From positions 1 through 64,000 of the forward strand of contig NZ_JAUPEC010000023.1 in assembly GCF_030551755.1 (NCBI RefSeq): a stretch of 64,000 nucleotides of DNA, read 5' to 3'. Source of the DNA: Pseudocolwellia sp. AS88. GTDB taxonomy: Bacteria; Pseudomonadota; Gammaproteobacteria; Enterobacterales; Alteromonadaceae. The number at the start of each line of letters is the position of its first letter. The stretch's first letter is position 1. A program made the translations under genes and the position numbers. Below the pieces are notes generated by a model. It saw only the letters and a list, made by a program, of their open reading frames with translations. It searched no databases and had not been told where the DNA came from. Shown here one piece after another: positions 1 through 8,928 of the stretch.

Positions 1-9
1 TTAAAATAT

Positions 10-40
10 AAAACGCCCAATGAAGTACATCAGGCGTTTT
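10..40. terminator. Hairpin terminator at window edge
   Basis: An 8-bp inverted repeat AAAACGCC (10-17) / GGCGTTTT (33-40) has an A-rich left flank and a T-rich right side, so it could stop transcription from either direction. The gene it serves probably lies outside the window to the left. Confidence 0.6.
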
Positions 41-165
41 AATTAAATGACTGTCAACCTATATTAGGACGGGTCAATTTGACAAATGAATCTCATAAAC
101 TTCTCTAGGTTAATACCAAGTTCGTTTAATTTTTAGATTGAATGGGTCTTTGGGTTGATACTTTA

Positions 166-447
166 TTAACCTCAACTCGGAATAATGAATGTCATTACAT
201 TCAATAAAAATAATGATTTATCAATAGATTAAAGAACCATCAGAGTACTTTACATGTAATATGATGACTCCATATTGATAGTTTTATGCCTAGCAAGGCG
301 GATTTTTTAGCCAATGGCTGGCTATTGGTAACAAATATACAGTTTTTTATTCCCGATAAAAACTAAGTACCTACATCCATGTAGGCAACGATGTTAGGCT
401 TAAAAATAGCTTATTGAGTAACTTTGCTTATCCCGAGCTGAGGTTTA
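166..447. repeat. MITE-like intergenic element, copy 1 (longest core)
   Basis: The ends are imperfect inverted repeats: TTAACCTCAACTCGG at 166-180 and CCGAGCTGAGGTTTA at 433-447. The core holds two hairpins: CCAATGGCTGGCTATTGG near 313-330 and CTACATCCATGTAG near 372-385. The left and right flanks match the short copy at 45081-45165. The core matches the copies at 24343-24579 and 50793-51030. No coding capacity is seen, so it is probably a non-autonomous mobile element. The rest of the 1-626 spacer holds nothing I recognise apart from the two terminators. Confidence 0.7.
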
Positions 448-580
448 TGACTTACAACGTTTAATAGAAAGCCTAATACTAGGCTCAGTTATTTGGTTAA
501 AACGGTACTTAAATAACTAACCACAGATAGGTTTAAGCTACTTCACTTAATGATAGGGTTTATAAGACTCTGTAAGAAAC

Positions 581-615
581 AATCCTAAGTTAAGCTTAAC
601 TGGTAACTTAGGATT
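581..615 (-). terminator. Terminator of the pspF-sap operon
   Basis: A 12-bp perfect stem, AATCCTAAGTTA (581-592) / TAACTTAGGATT (604-615), with an 11-nt loop lies 11 bases beyond the sapF stop codon. The T-tract on the minus strand is short, so termination may be partly Rho-assisted. Confidence 0.7.
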
Positions 616-626
616 TGACCAAATCA

Positions 627-1409
627 CTAACGTGAAAATAGTTGGAATTGCTGACTCATGATGAGTTTCTTTGTATATTTCTGCTTAGGTTTTGAAAGAA
701 CTTCTATTGTATCTCCTTGCTCAACAACTTTTCCTTCACTTAGTACCATAATCTGATCGCTAAAATGTTTAACAATACCTAGGTTATGAGAAATTAAAAT
801 AAAAGCTAATCCCATTTGCTCTTGTATATCGAGTAAAAGGTTTATCATTTGAGAGCGTAAGGAGGGATCTAAAGAGGCCAATGCTTCATCTAATATAATC
901 ACTTGCGGTTTTAATATAATAGCGCGAGCGAGTGATATCCTTTGTTTCTGTCCACCTGAAAACATATGAGGGTAAAAGTTCATATGATCTGATAGCAATC
1001 CCACTTTTTGTAAGGTTTCACTAATTAATTGTGCGCGTTCTAATTCATTTAATGATGTGTTCAATTTCAAGGGTTCATCAAGTAATTGATGTACAGTCAA
1101 GCTAGGGTTGAGTGTTGTACTTGAATCTTGAAATATCATTCGAATGTGTTGGCAACGTTGTTTAAAGTTACCTACTTCTAGTATTTGACCATTTAACTCT
1201 ACTTCACCTGTCGTTGGTTTTTCTGCTCCAACTAACATTTTTGCAATGGTTGATTTACCTGAACCTGAATCACCTACAATTGCCAGTGTTTTATAGGCAT
1301 CTATACTGAAATTAATAGGGTAAAGTGCGGTACTGACTTTATGTTGAAAAAAATATTCACGCTGTTTATATTCTTTCGATAAGTTAGTAACTTTTAATAA
1401 GGCGACCAT
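627..1409 (-). CDS. sapF: Sap peptide/polyamine ABC transporter ATPase SapF
   Basis: This is a cytoplasmic ATP-binding subunit (260 aa) of a peptide-type (Dpp/Opp/Sap) ABC importer. It shows Walker A GDSGSGKS at 46-53, signature FSGGQKQR near 153, Walker B VIILDEA near 175 and the switch histidine in ISH near 208. It is the last gene of pspF-sapABCDF and starts directly after the sapD stop. SapF pairs with SapD on the SapBC channel. In enteric bacteria the system has been tied to antimicrobial-peptide resistance, potassium uptake and putrescine export, so the substrate here is uncertain. Assignment to Sap rather than Dpp/Opp rests on gene order and linkage to pspF. Confidence 0.9.
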   Translation of the reverse strand: MVALLKVTNLSKEYKQREYFFQHKVSTALYPINFSIDAYKTLAIVGDSGSGKSTIAKMLVGAEKPTTGEVELNGQILEVGNFKQRCQHIRMIFQDSSTTLNPSLTVHQLLDEPLKLNTSLNELERAQLISETLQKVGLLSDHMNFYPHMFSGGQKQRISLARAIILKPQVIILDEALASLDPSLRSQMINLLLDIQEQMGLAFILISHNLGIVKHFSDQIMVLSEGKVVEQGDTIEVLSKPKQKYTKKLIMSQQFQLFSR

Positions 1410-2399
1410 TTAATAAGTATCCTTGAGAGAAAAGTGACAACTTACTAAATGACCATGATGGCTTTTTGTTTTAGGCGCATCTACACAAGCCTTTTGAGCT
1501 CTGGGACATCTAGGTCCTAAACGGCAACCAATTGGTATATGTTTTAGAATAGGGATACTACCTGGTAAGGCAGAGAGTCTTGATTTTGGTGTAACATTCA
1601 AGTTGGCATGAGAGGTACTTTCAACTAAGGCTTTTGTATATGGATGAAAGGGGGTTGTAAATATCTGCTCTGTTGTGCCTGCTTCTATAAATTGTCCGCT
1701 ATACATAACCGTGATGCGATTAGTCCAATGTGTCATGTTTTCTAGGTCATGACTGATCAATAATACCGACATATTCTTAAGTTGGTTCAAACTCGCCAAC
1801 AAGCGAAATATTTGACCTTGATTTGTACTTTCCATCGCTGCAGTTGGTTCATCGGCAATTAGCAGGATAGGGCGTCTAGCAAGTGCCATTGCTATCATTA
1901 CACGTTGGCATAAAGCTTCTGTTAATTGATGAGGATAACTGCTTGTACATAGGCTGTGTTTTTTAATACCTACTTTATGTAAAAGCTTAACGGCAGCAAG
2001 TTTACGTTGCTTCTTCTTTTGCCAAAAAAAACCTGTTAATTGTTTATCATCAACGGCTTCTTCAAGCTGCTCGCCGATAGTTGTTGTTGGATCAAGGCAA
2101 GACATGGGTTCTTGAAAAATCATCGCTACATCTTTAGATATAATTTTCTTCCGTTCAGATACTGAGAGGCGCATTAAATCGGTACCACGCCAATGAAATC
2201 TATCTGCATCAATGATCCATTTAGTGTCTAGTACACCCATTATTGCTTGAGCTAACAAGGATTTACCTGAACCAGACTCACCCACTAAACCGCGTAGTTC
2301 ACCTTCTTTCATTGTAAGGGATACACGATCAATAACTACAACTCTCTTGTTTCCAGAGATCATAACTAATGAAAGGTTTCTAATATCAAGTAAGTTCAT
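1410..2399 (-). CDS. sapD: Sap peptide/polyamine ABC transporter ATPase SapD
   Basis: This is the second ATPase of the Sap transporter (329 aa). Walker A GESGSGKS lies near residues 40-47 and Walker B ends in IADEP near 185. The signature region (HQLTEALCQR) departs from the canonical LSGGQ, as is usual in SapD, so SapF may be the stronger catalytic partner. The C-terminal 65 residues carry the oligopeptide-transporter extension with several cysteines (GCRLGPRCPRAQKAC), a form that in Opp/Dpp ATPases can bind an iron-sulfur cluster. Its ATG overlaps the sapC stop by one base, indicating translational coupling. Confidence 0.92.
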   Translation of the reverse strand: MNLLDIRNLSLVMISGNKRVVVIDRVSLTMKEGELRGLVGESGSGKSLLAQAIMGVLDTKWIIDADRFHWRGTDLMRLSVSERKKIISKDVAMIFQEPMSCLDPTTTIGEQLEEAVDDKQLTGFFWQKKKQRKLAAVKLLHKVGIKKHSLCTSSYPHQLTEALCQRVMIAMALARRPILLIADEPTAAMESTNQGQIFRLLASLNQLKNMSVLLISHDLENMTHWTNRITVMYSGQFIEAGTTEQIFTTPFHPYTKALVESTSHANLNVTPKSRLSALPGSIPILKHIPIGCRLGPRCPRAQKACVDAPKTKSHHGHLVSCHFSLKDTY

Positions 2400-3292
2400 T
2401 AATACACCTTTCTTTGTTTAAGTGCATGACGAAGTCCTTCACCCACAAGGTTTGTTGCGATTACTGTAAATAAAATAGCTAAACCTGGAAAATATACGGT
2501 CCAAGGTGCGATATAAAATAAATCAACCCCATTCGAAAGCATAGCTCCCCATTCAGGTATTTCTGAAGGAGCCCCAAGGCCTAAAAAGCCTAATGCAGCT
2601 ATATCCAGGATTGCAGCTGATTGAGCTAAAGTTGCTTGAGTAATAACTCTTTCAATAATGTTAGGGAAAATAGAATAGCGTAAAAGCCTTAAAGGACTTG
2701 CTCCATCTAGTTTAGAGGCAAGTACATAATCTTTTGAAAACTCTTTTTTTACTTCGTTTTTCGTAATATGAATAAACTGTGGTATTAGAACAATAATAAT
2801 GGCTAATACAGTGTTACTTAAACCGATCCCTAATATAGCAACAATAACTATGGCTAATAAAAGAGAAGGAATAGATAAAATAACATCTAAAAAGTGATTT
2901 AAAAAACTCGATTTAAAACCTGAAGTAAGAGCCGACAATGAGCCTATAAGTACGCCAATAACAGCAGAAATAATAACAATAATGAAACTTAAGCCAAAAG
3001 TGAATGATGCTCCATGCATCAGCATTGAAAGAATATCTCTGCCTAGTTTATCAGTACCTAATAAAAAACTAACATTACCATCATCATTCCAAGCAGGTGG
3101 AAGTAGAATGTATTCTAAATGACTTTGTGATGATGAAAACGGCGTTAAAATAGGTGAAAATATCGCTAATATTGCTAGCGCTAAATAAGAACCAAAGGCT
3201 AGCATTACCATTGGGTTCTTTTTAAAGTTGTACCACAACTGCATGAGTGGCGACGGGAATTCTTCTTCTTGGTATATATTTTCACGCGCCAT
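2399..3292 (-). CDS. sapC: Sap ABC transporter permease SapC
   Basis: This is an inner-membrane permease (297 aa) of the DppC/OppC class. A short cytoplasmic N-terminus (charged MARENIYQEEEF) precedes a first transmembrane helix at about 30-50. A periplasmic segment follows, then five more helices. The EAA-type loop, which docks on the ATPases, is visible around KLDGASPLRLLRYSIFPNI (about residues 192-210). It overlaps sapB by 11 bases and sapD by one base. With SapB it forms the channel. Confidence 0.92.
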   Translation of the reverse strand: MARENIYQEEEFPSPLMQLWYNFKKNPMVMLAFGSYLALAILAIFSPILTPFSSSQSHLEYILLPPAWNDDGNVSFLLGTDKLGRDILSMLMHGASFTFGLSFIIVIISAVIGVLIGSLSALTSGFKSSFLNHFLDVILSIPSLLLAIVIVAILGIGLSNTVLAIIIVLIPQFIHITKNEVKKEFSKDYVLASKLDGASPLRLLRYSIFPNIIERVITQATLAQSAAILDIAALGFLGLGAPSEIPEWGAMLSNGVDLFYIAPWTVYFPGLAILFTVIATNLVGEGLRHALKQRKVY

Positions 3293-4310
3293 GATTATGC
3301 TCTCTTGCTAATGGGTTTAATGCAGCGTAAATAAAATCTGAGAGTATATGTACAATAAAGATAAAGCTAGATAAAGCCAATAAGCCGCCTTGTATTGCGG
3401 TGTAATCTCGCTGGAAAATACTTTCAATTAACCAACGGCCTATTCCTGGCCAACTAAATATAACTTCTGTCACCATAGCTAATGTTACTAAATTGGCAAA
3501 TCGTAAACCTACATATCTTATAACATTCACTAAAGCATTTCTGATGGCATGACGATGAATGATTTGCCAAAATGTTAAACCTTTTGCTTTAGCCGCTTTA
3601 ATGTAACTTGATTCAAGCACTTCCATCATAGATGTTCTTGCAAGTCTTATAAAAGTTGTCATAGGTGCCATAGCAACAACACAAGCTGGCATAATAATAT
3701 GCAAGGTCGCATCTTGAAATGCTTGCCATTTATATTCACTGTTGCTCATTAAAATATCAAAAAACTGTATGCCGGTAATAGGCTCAATTTCGTAAACCAA
3801 ACTTAAGCGACCAGCTGAAGGTAACCAACCTAGTTCAATTGAGAATATTAATATAGCAAGTAATCCCAACCAAAAAATTGGAATGGAATAGCCAAGCATA
3901 GAAACAAATAAAATTGTGTTATCAGCGAACTTCTCGTGGTTAACTGCTGCAATAAAACCAAGTGGAATGCCTACAACCATTGCAATAATTAAAGCGACAA
4001 CACTGAGCTCAATAGTCGCAGGTAATAAGTTCATTATTTCAGATGAAATAGGTAAATGGCTGGCAATAGATACGCCTAGATCGCCATCAAATAAATGTGA
4101 TAAATAAGCCCAATACTGTTGAAATATATTGCTGTTAAATTTGTATTCTTCAATCAGTAATAAGCGTTGTTCAGGTGTTGCATTAACTTGCCCTGTTAGG
4201 TTTATAAGAGCATCACCAGGAAATAAAAAGCTTAAACTAAAAGATAATGCTGTTAACACTATTAAAGTAAAAATAAATAGGTTGAGTCTTCTAAGAGTAA
4301 ATATCAGCAT
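3282..4310 (-). CDS. sapB: Sap ABC transporter permease SapB
   Basis: This is an inner-membrane permease (342 aa) of the DppB/OppB class, with an N-terminal helix at about 10-30 and further helices from about 98 onward. The EAA loop appears as SYIKAAKAKGLTFWQIIHRHA near 234-254. The large periplasmic stretch between the first two helices and the loop near 165-200 are typical of SapB/DppB. It overlaps the sapA stop by one base and sapC by 11 bases, so the five sap genes are tightly coupled. Confidence 0.92.
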   Translation of the reverse strand: MLIFTLRRLNLFIFTLIVLTALSFSLSFLFPGDALINLTGQVNATPEQRLLLIEEYKFNSNIFQQYWAYLSHLFDGDLGVSIASHLPISSEIMNLLPATIELSVVALIIAMVVGIPLGFIAAVNHEKFADNTILFVSMLGYSIPIFWLGLLAILIFSIELGWLPSAGRLSLVYEIEPITGIQFFDILMSNSEYKWQAFQDATLHIIMPACVVAMAPMTTFIRLARTSMMEVLESSYIKAAKAKGLTFWQIIHRHAIRNALVNVIRYVGLRFANLVTLAMVTEVIFSWPGIGRWLIESIFQRDYTAIQGGLLALSSFIFIVHILSDFIYAALNPLAREHNHGA

Positions 4311-5926
4311 TAGTTTTTCTTAACCTTTTCAAAAGTAATCCCGCCAAAAGGTTTTAATAATTGGCCTGATATATTCTTACTGCGGCCTTGAAATCTTTTT
4401 GAGTGGGCAATAGGGATCAAAGGTAATTCATCTTCAGCTATTTTTAAAACATCAGAATAGTATTCTTTTCTACTACGTATATTACTTGTTTGTAATGACT
4501 GTTTAATAAGATCATCCACTTCGTCATTACACCAAAAAGTCCCGATATAACCTTGTGAAGTTGAAGAGCAACCTAATAAAGGAGTGAAGAAATTATCAGG
4601 ATCCGGATGATCAGCTGTCCAACCTAACAATGCCGCATGGTGCTGACCTTCGGTGATTAACTTTAAAAATATATCCCATTCATAGTCATAAATGATATTT
4701 ACGTTAATTCCAATTTTTTGTAAGTCACCGGCAATAAGTTTAGCCATGGTTAGAGCATCTGGGTTAAAAGCTCTTTCAACAGGCATTGCCCACAAGTTCA
4801 TAGTAAAACCATCAGGGTAGCCAGCTTCATTTAAAGTATTTATCGCTTTGGATATTGAATATTCTTGTTCAGGTATATTTTCATCATAAGCCCAGGATGC
4901 TGGGGGAATTATCGAATTTGCTATATCTGCTTTACCAAAATAAATAGCATCAATAATTGCTTCTTTATTGATCGCGTAAGAAATAGCTTTTCGTACTAAT
5001 TTATTATTAAAAGGGGCTTTTGTGGTATTAAAACCTAAGTAAGCAAGATTAAATGAGGTGATTTCATTCAACACCAAATCAGATCTTTCAACAATTTTGT
5101 TATGTGCGATGGGATAAGAAACCACATCACATTCTTTTGCTAACAGTTTTGTTAATCTTCCTGTATTACTTGGTGTTATATCAAAAATCAAATGCTCAAT
5201 ATTTATATCTTTTTGCCAATAATTTTCGTGTGCTGTGTAGCGAATAAAAGCGCCTGCTCGGTATTCTTTATATTTGAATGGACCCGTACCGATTGGCAAT
5301 AAATCTATTTGTTGCTGAGAATAAGTTGCTGATAAGTTATCCGCATATTCCTTTGATAAAATCACTGCGAAATCAGTCGCCAAATTAGCTAAGAATGAAC
5401 TATCTGGTCTGCTAAGTGTAAAACGAACCGTATATTCATTGAGTTTTTCTATATCTTCAACAAGGTCGTTAAAGTTAATTCGTTCAAAAAACGGATAAGA
5501 GCCACCTGAAACATCATGGTATTCGTGTTCAGAATCTAATATTCGATTAAAGGAAAATAATACATCGTCAGCATTGAGCTTTCTTGTTGGAGTAAAGTAA
5601 CTTGTATTATGAAAATCAATATCTTGGCGAAGGTAAAAGGTGATCTTAGTGCCATCACGAGTGATATGCCATGATTTAGCAATTGCAGGGGATAATTCGT
5701 TATCCTCACCTTTGTGAGTAATTAAGCTGTTATATAGTTGGTTAGAAGTCGCATCGATTGTCGTGCTCGATATTACTATTTGAGGATTAAAACCTTCTGG
5801 AGAGCCCTCACTACAATAGATAATACTTTTTGTACTAAGGGTGGCAACATTCTCATTACTACAACCTATCATTAATAAGTTAATACATAAAAATGTTAAA
5901 AAACAACGTGTGGAATCGAATGACAT
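4310..5926 (-). CDS. sapA: Sap substrate-binding lipoprotein SapA
   Basis: This is a family 5 extracellular solute-binding protein (DppA/OppA/SapA fold) that captures peptides or cationic ligands for SapBCDF. From the ATG at 5926 the protein has about 538 residues. A hydrophobic signal ends in a lipobox-like LLMIGC near residues 17-22, so it is probably a lipoprotein. Family features include the HITRDGTKITFYLR segment and the LGWTADHPDPDNFF segment near the hinge. In-frame ATGs at 5941 and 5959 would overlap pspF. I prefer 5926 because it has GAAG nine bases upstream and gives a normal signal length, but the choice is not decisive. Confidence 0.88.
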   Translation of the reverse strand: MSFDSTRCFLTFLCINLLMIGCSNENVATLSTKSIIYCSEGSPEGFNPQIVISSTTIDATSNQLYNSLITHKGEDNELSPAIAKSWHITRDGTKITFYLRQDIDFHNTSYFTPTRKLNADDVLFSFNRILDSEHEYHDVSGGSYPFFERINFNDLVEDIEKLNEYTVRFTLSRPDSSFLANLATDFAVILSKEYADNLSATYSQQQIDLLPIGTGPFKYKEYRAGAFIRYTAHENYWQKDINIEHLIFDITPSNTGRLTKLLAKECDVVSYPIAHNKIVERSDLVLNEITSFNLAYLGFNTTKAPFNNKLVRKAISYAINKEAIIDAIYFGKADIANSIIPPASWAYDENIPEQEYSISKAINTLNEAGYPDGFTMNLWAMPVERAFNPDALTMAKLIAGDLQKIGINVNIIYDYEWDIFLKLITEGQHHAALLGWTADHPDPDNFFTPLLGCSSTSQGYIGTFWCNDEVDDLIKQSLQTSNIRSRKEYYSDVLKIAEDELPLIPIAHSKRFQGRSKNISGQLLKPFGGITFEKVKKN

Positions 5927-5930
5927 ATTT

Positions 5931-7037
5931 CTAGTCTTCATTAACCATTTTACCATCAAGTAAATTATATTTTTTTAAATAACCGCGTAGTTGATGATAC
6001 GTTAATTTAAGCGCATCTGCTGTCTTTTTCTGATTAAATTGACAGGTTTTTAACGCTTCTTGAATAAGTTTTTTCTCGTAGTCCTGAGATAAGTCTTTTA
6101 ATGAAAGTGGAAATTGATATTCGAGCTCTTTTGGTTCTGTTTTAAATGTGTTGCTTGCTAAAGCTTCACTTTCAATGGAGTCATCTTTTATCTTAGTAAT
6201 AGCAACTGGATTATGAGTTATTCTATCATTAGTTTTAATTCTACCTGTTGGTCTGTAAGGTGACTCAAAAGGATCAATTACTAAATCATGTACAGGCAGG
6301 TGAGGGTTGTTATTTCGATAAACACTTCGTTCAACTACATTTTTTAGTTCACGTACATTTCCTGGCCAACTGTATTCTAATAAACTTCGTTTAGCTTTCT
6401 CAGTGAAACCGCTAAATAACTCAAATTCTAATTCTCGTGTCATTGATATAGCAAAGTGTTCAGCTAACAATAAAATATCTTCCCTTCTTTCTCTTAAAGG
6501 TGGAAGGGTAATTACATCAAATGCTAATCGATCAAGTAAATCAGCTCTAAATTCACCAGAGTTTGCCAACAGGGGAAGGTCTTCATTAGTTGCCGCAACT
6601 AATCGAGTATCAGTTTTAATCGTTCTGGAGCCACCAACACGTTCAAATTCACCATATTCAACCACACGTAATAATTTTTCTTGAATTAACCCTGATGTAT
6701 TAGCAATTTCATCTAAAAATAAGGTTCCTTTATCAGCGCGCTCAAATCGGCCTTCGTGACGTTTAGTTGCGCCAGTAAATGCCCCAGAATCATAACCAAA
6801 TAACTCCGTTTCTAATAAATTTTCATTTAATGATGCACAGTTAAGTTTTAAATAACTTTGATCCCAGCGTTGAGATAAATAATGTAATCTCTCAGCTATA
6901 AGCTCTTTACCTGTTCCTCGTTCACCAATAATCAGCACAGGCTTACTTAGCGGAGCTATTTGAGATATTTGTTCTAGTACTTCTAAAAAGCTGTTTGATT
7001 GACCAATAAGATTATCTTGTTTGTTAAAACGAGTCAT
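5931..7037 (-). CDS. pspF: Phage shock protein operon activator PspF
   Basis: This is a sigma-54-dependent AAA+ activator (368 aa) with no N-terminal receiver or sensor domain, as in PspF. Walker A GERGTGKE is at 38-45, the sigma-54 contact loop GAFTGA at 85-90, and Walker B GTLFLDE near 105. A Fis-type helix-turn-helix lies at the C-terminus (KTADALKLTYHQLRGYLKK). PspA binds and inhibits this class of activator. It faces pspABC across a 225-bp spacer and leads directly into sapA, so psp control and sap expression may be linked. The linker between AAA+ and HTH is about 60 residues longer than the minimum. Confidence 0.93.
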   Translation of the reverse strand: MTRFNKQDNLIGQSNSFLEVLEQISQIAPLSKPVLIIGERGTGKELIAERLHYLSQRWDQSYLKLNCASLNENLLETELFGYDSGAFTGATKRHEGRFERADKGTLFLDEIANTSGLIQEKLLRVVEYGEFERVGGSRTIKTDTRLVAATNEDLPLLANSGEFRADLLDRLAFDVITLPPLRERREDILLLAEHFAISMTRELEFELFSGFTEKAKRSLLEYSWPGNVRELKNVVERSVYRNNNPHLPVHDLVIDPFESPYRPTGRIKTNDRITHNPVAITKIKDDSIESEALASNTFKTEPKELEYQFPLSLKDLSQDYEKKLIQEALKTCQFNQKKTADALKLTYHQLRGYLKKYNLLDGKMVNED

Positions 7038-7161
7038 TATGAAGACCTAAGATTTGGTTTATTTCACTAACAAATAGTGTATTTTATTAACTACTTTGAT
7101 TAAAGACTTTTTGTTAAATAAATAAATACATTGAAAACATAGAGTTATAGCTATTCAAAAG

Positions 7162-7177
7162 TTGGCGCAGAACATGA
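7162..7177 (+). promoter_or_regulatory. Candidate sigma-54 promoter of pspABC
   Basis: TTGGCGCAGAACATGA resembles the sigma-54 form TTGGCAC-N5-TTGC. The -24 GG and the spacing fit, but the -12 element reads ATGA, lacking the usual final C. It lies about 85 bases before pspA, in the spacer shared with pspF, where a PspF-driven promoter is expected. Confidence 0.5.
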
Positions 7178-7262
7178 ATATAACTTAAGTATATTCAAAA
7201 CATATTCTAGTGCGACTTTTAGGTGTGTTTTTACATTAATTTTTATTTTAGAGGAATGAATT

Positions 7263-7925
7263 ATGGGTATTTTTTCAAGATTTACAGACATTATTAATTC
7301 AAACATTAATAGTATTTTAGACAAAGCAGAAGATCCTGCAAAAATGGTCCGTTTAATTATTCAAGAAATGGAAGACACGTTAGTTGAAGTGAGATCATCT
7401 TCGGCAAGAACATTAGCAGATAAAAAAGATTTAGTGCGTCAAATAGAGCGTTTTGAAAAAGAAGTTACAGATTGGCAAGCTAAAGCTGAATTAGCATTAA
7501 GTAAAGACCGAGAAGATTTAGCAAGAGCTGCATTGATGGAAAAGAAAAAGTGTGCAGAGAATGCGGAGTCTTTAAATAATGAGCTTAATAATATTGAAGA
7601 CCACATTGCTAAGCTTCAGGAAGATATTTCTCAGTTACAAGACAAACTTTCAGATGCTAAAAATCGTCAAAAAGCTATTTTAATACGTGAGAAAACGGCT
7701 CAATCTCGTTTAAAAGTTAAGAAAAACATTAATACTGAAAAAGTAAATGATGCACTCGGTCGTTTTGATCAATATGAAAGAAAAATTGATGATATTGAAT
7801 CGCAAGTTGAATCTTATGATATAGGTGGTAAATCATTATCTGATGAGATTTCAGAACTAGAAACAAATGAAAGTGTTGATAATGAATTAGCTGAATTAAA
7901 AGCTAAACTTAATAAAACAGAATAG
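7263..7925 (+). CDS. pspA: Phage shock protein A, membrane-stress effector
   Basis: This is a 220-residue PspA/IM30 (ESCRT-III-like) protein. It begins with the conserved amphipathic MGIFSRFTDIINSNINSILD and the DPAKMVRLIIQEME segment, followed by long coiled coils to about residue 150. PspA binds stressed inner membrane and, in the resting state, restrains PspF. A GAGGAA ribosome site precedes the ATG. It is the first gene of pspABC. Confidence 0.96.
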   Translation: MGIFSRFTDIINSNINSILDKAEDPAKMVRLIIQEMEDTLVEVRSSSARTLADKKDLVRQIERFEKEVTDWQAKAELALSKDREDLARAALMEKKKCAENAESLNNELNNIEDHIAKLQEDISQLQDKLSDAKNRQKAILIREKTAQSRLKVKKNINTEKVNDALGRFDQYERKIDDIESQVESYDIGGKSLSDEISELETNESVDNELAELKAKLNKTE

Positions 7926-7994
7926 AGCATCTAATACCTCACGCAAAGCAAGTTGAATATAAAAACATTAAAAAGTTAAAACAAGGAGAAACCT

Positions 7995-8222
7995 GTGGAA
8001 GAAGTATTTATAGCCCCAATAGTGATTTTTTTGGTCGTTGTGGCGCCTATTTGGTTAGTATTGCATTATCGAAGTAAACGTCAGCTTAGCCAAGGTTTAA
8101 GCGAAGAAGAATATGCGCAACTATCTGAACTTTCTGAGCTTGCTGATAAAATGACAGACAGAATTAAAACCCTTGAAGCAATACTTGATGTGGAAACTCC
8201 TGAATGGAGAAGTAAGGTATGA
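7995..8222 (+). CDS. pspB: Phage shock protein B
   Basis: This 75-residue inner-membrane protein has an N-terminal helix (about residues 5-25) and a leucine-rich cytoplasmic tail with SEEEYAQLSELSELADKM, the PspB signature region. It starts at GTG after a clear AAGGAG site. With PspC it senses membrane stress and draws PspA away from PspF. Its stop overlaps the pspC start (ATGA). Confidence 0.93.
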   Translation: MEEVFIAPIVIFLVVVAPIWLVLHYRSKRQLSQGLSEEEYAQLSELSELADKMTDRIKTLEAILDVETPEWRSKV

Positions 8223-8668
8223 CACAAGAAAGTAAAAAACAATTATATCGAGACCCACAAAATGGCAAAGTTGCAGGTGTGTGTGCAGGTTTAGCTACTT
8301 ATTTTGGTTGGGAGCCTTGGTTGGTTCGTGTAATGGTTGCTTCTGGTATTTTATTAGGTATGGGTTGGTTTGTGGTTATTTATATTGCGGGTTGGTTTAT
8401 TTTAGATAAAAAACCTAAACAATCTAAATTATTCAACTCAGGCGGAAATAGCAACACAAATAATGCTTACACGAATAGCAACAATCAAAGTGTTGATGAC
8501 GAATCTATCAAAGTTAAAGCTAAAATATGGCAAGCTGGTGAGCCGCCTAAGCAAGCTTTTCATGACATAAAACGAAAGTTTACTAAGTTAGAAGGGCAGC
8601 TGCGTACTATGGAGCGTTATGTCACATCACCTGAATTTAGCCTCTCTAGAGAAATTAATAAATTATAA
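8219..8668 (+). CDS. pspC: Phage shock protein C
   Basis: This 149-residue PspC-domain membrane protein has the domain at about 8-70. The motif GKVAGVCAGLATYFGWEPWLVRV leads into the transmembrane stretch, ending in GWFILDKKPK. An Asn/Ser-rich linker (about 78-95) precedes a C-terminal region able to contact PspA. It overlaps pspB by four bases and is followed by a terminator, closing the operon. No pspD or pspE follows. Confidence 0.93.
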   Translation: MTQESKKQLYRDPQNGKVAGVCAGLATYFGWEPWLVRVMVASGILLGMGWFVVIYIAGWFILDKKPKQSKLFNSGGNSNTNNAYTNSNNQSVDDESIKVKAKIWQAGEPPKQAFHDIKRKFTKLEGQLRTMERYVTSPEFSLSREINKL

Positions 8669-8690
8669 AGCGGCTGTGTCGCTTTTTTTA
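8667..8690 (+). terminator. pspABC terminator
   Basis: AAAGCG (8667-8672) / CGCTTT (8680-8685) closes a hairpin followed by a run of T, overlapping the pspC stop codon. Confidence 0.85.
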
Positions 8691-8928
8691 TTTTATAAAA
8701 TGACTTCATCGCCAAATATTAGCTTTTAAGTATTTGTAATATTTATTTTTCGTTAAAATAAGGTATTGTGTACTAAGGACTGGTGGCGATCAGATTTAAT
8801 TAAAAGTTAATTCAATTTATCTTTAAAATAAACGAGGGTTTCTCACCCAAGTATGTTGAACTTTTAATATTTAGATTTAACCACGAAAGCTAAACAGACT
8901 CGAATTAAGGCTAAAATAAATAGATAAA

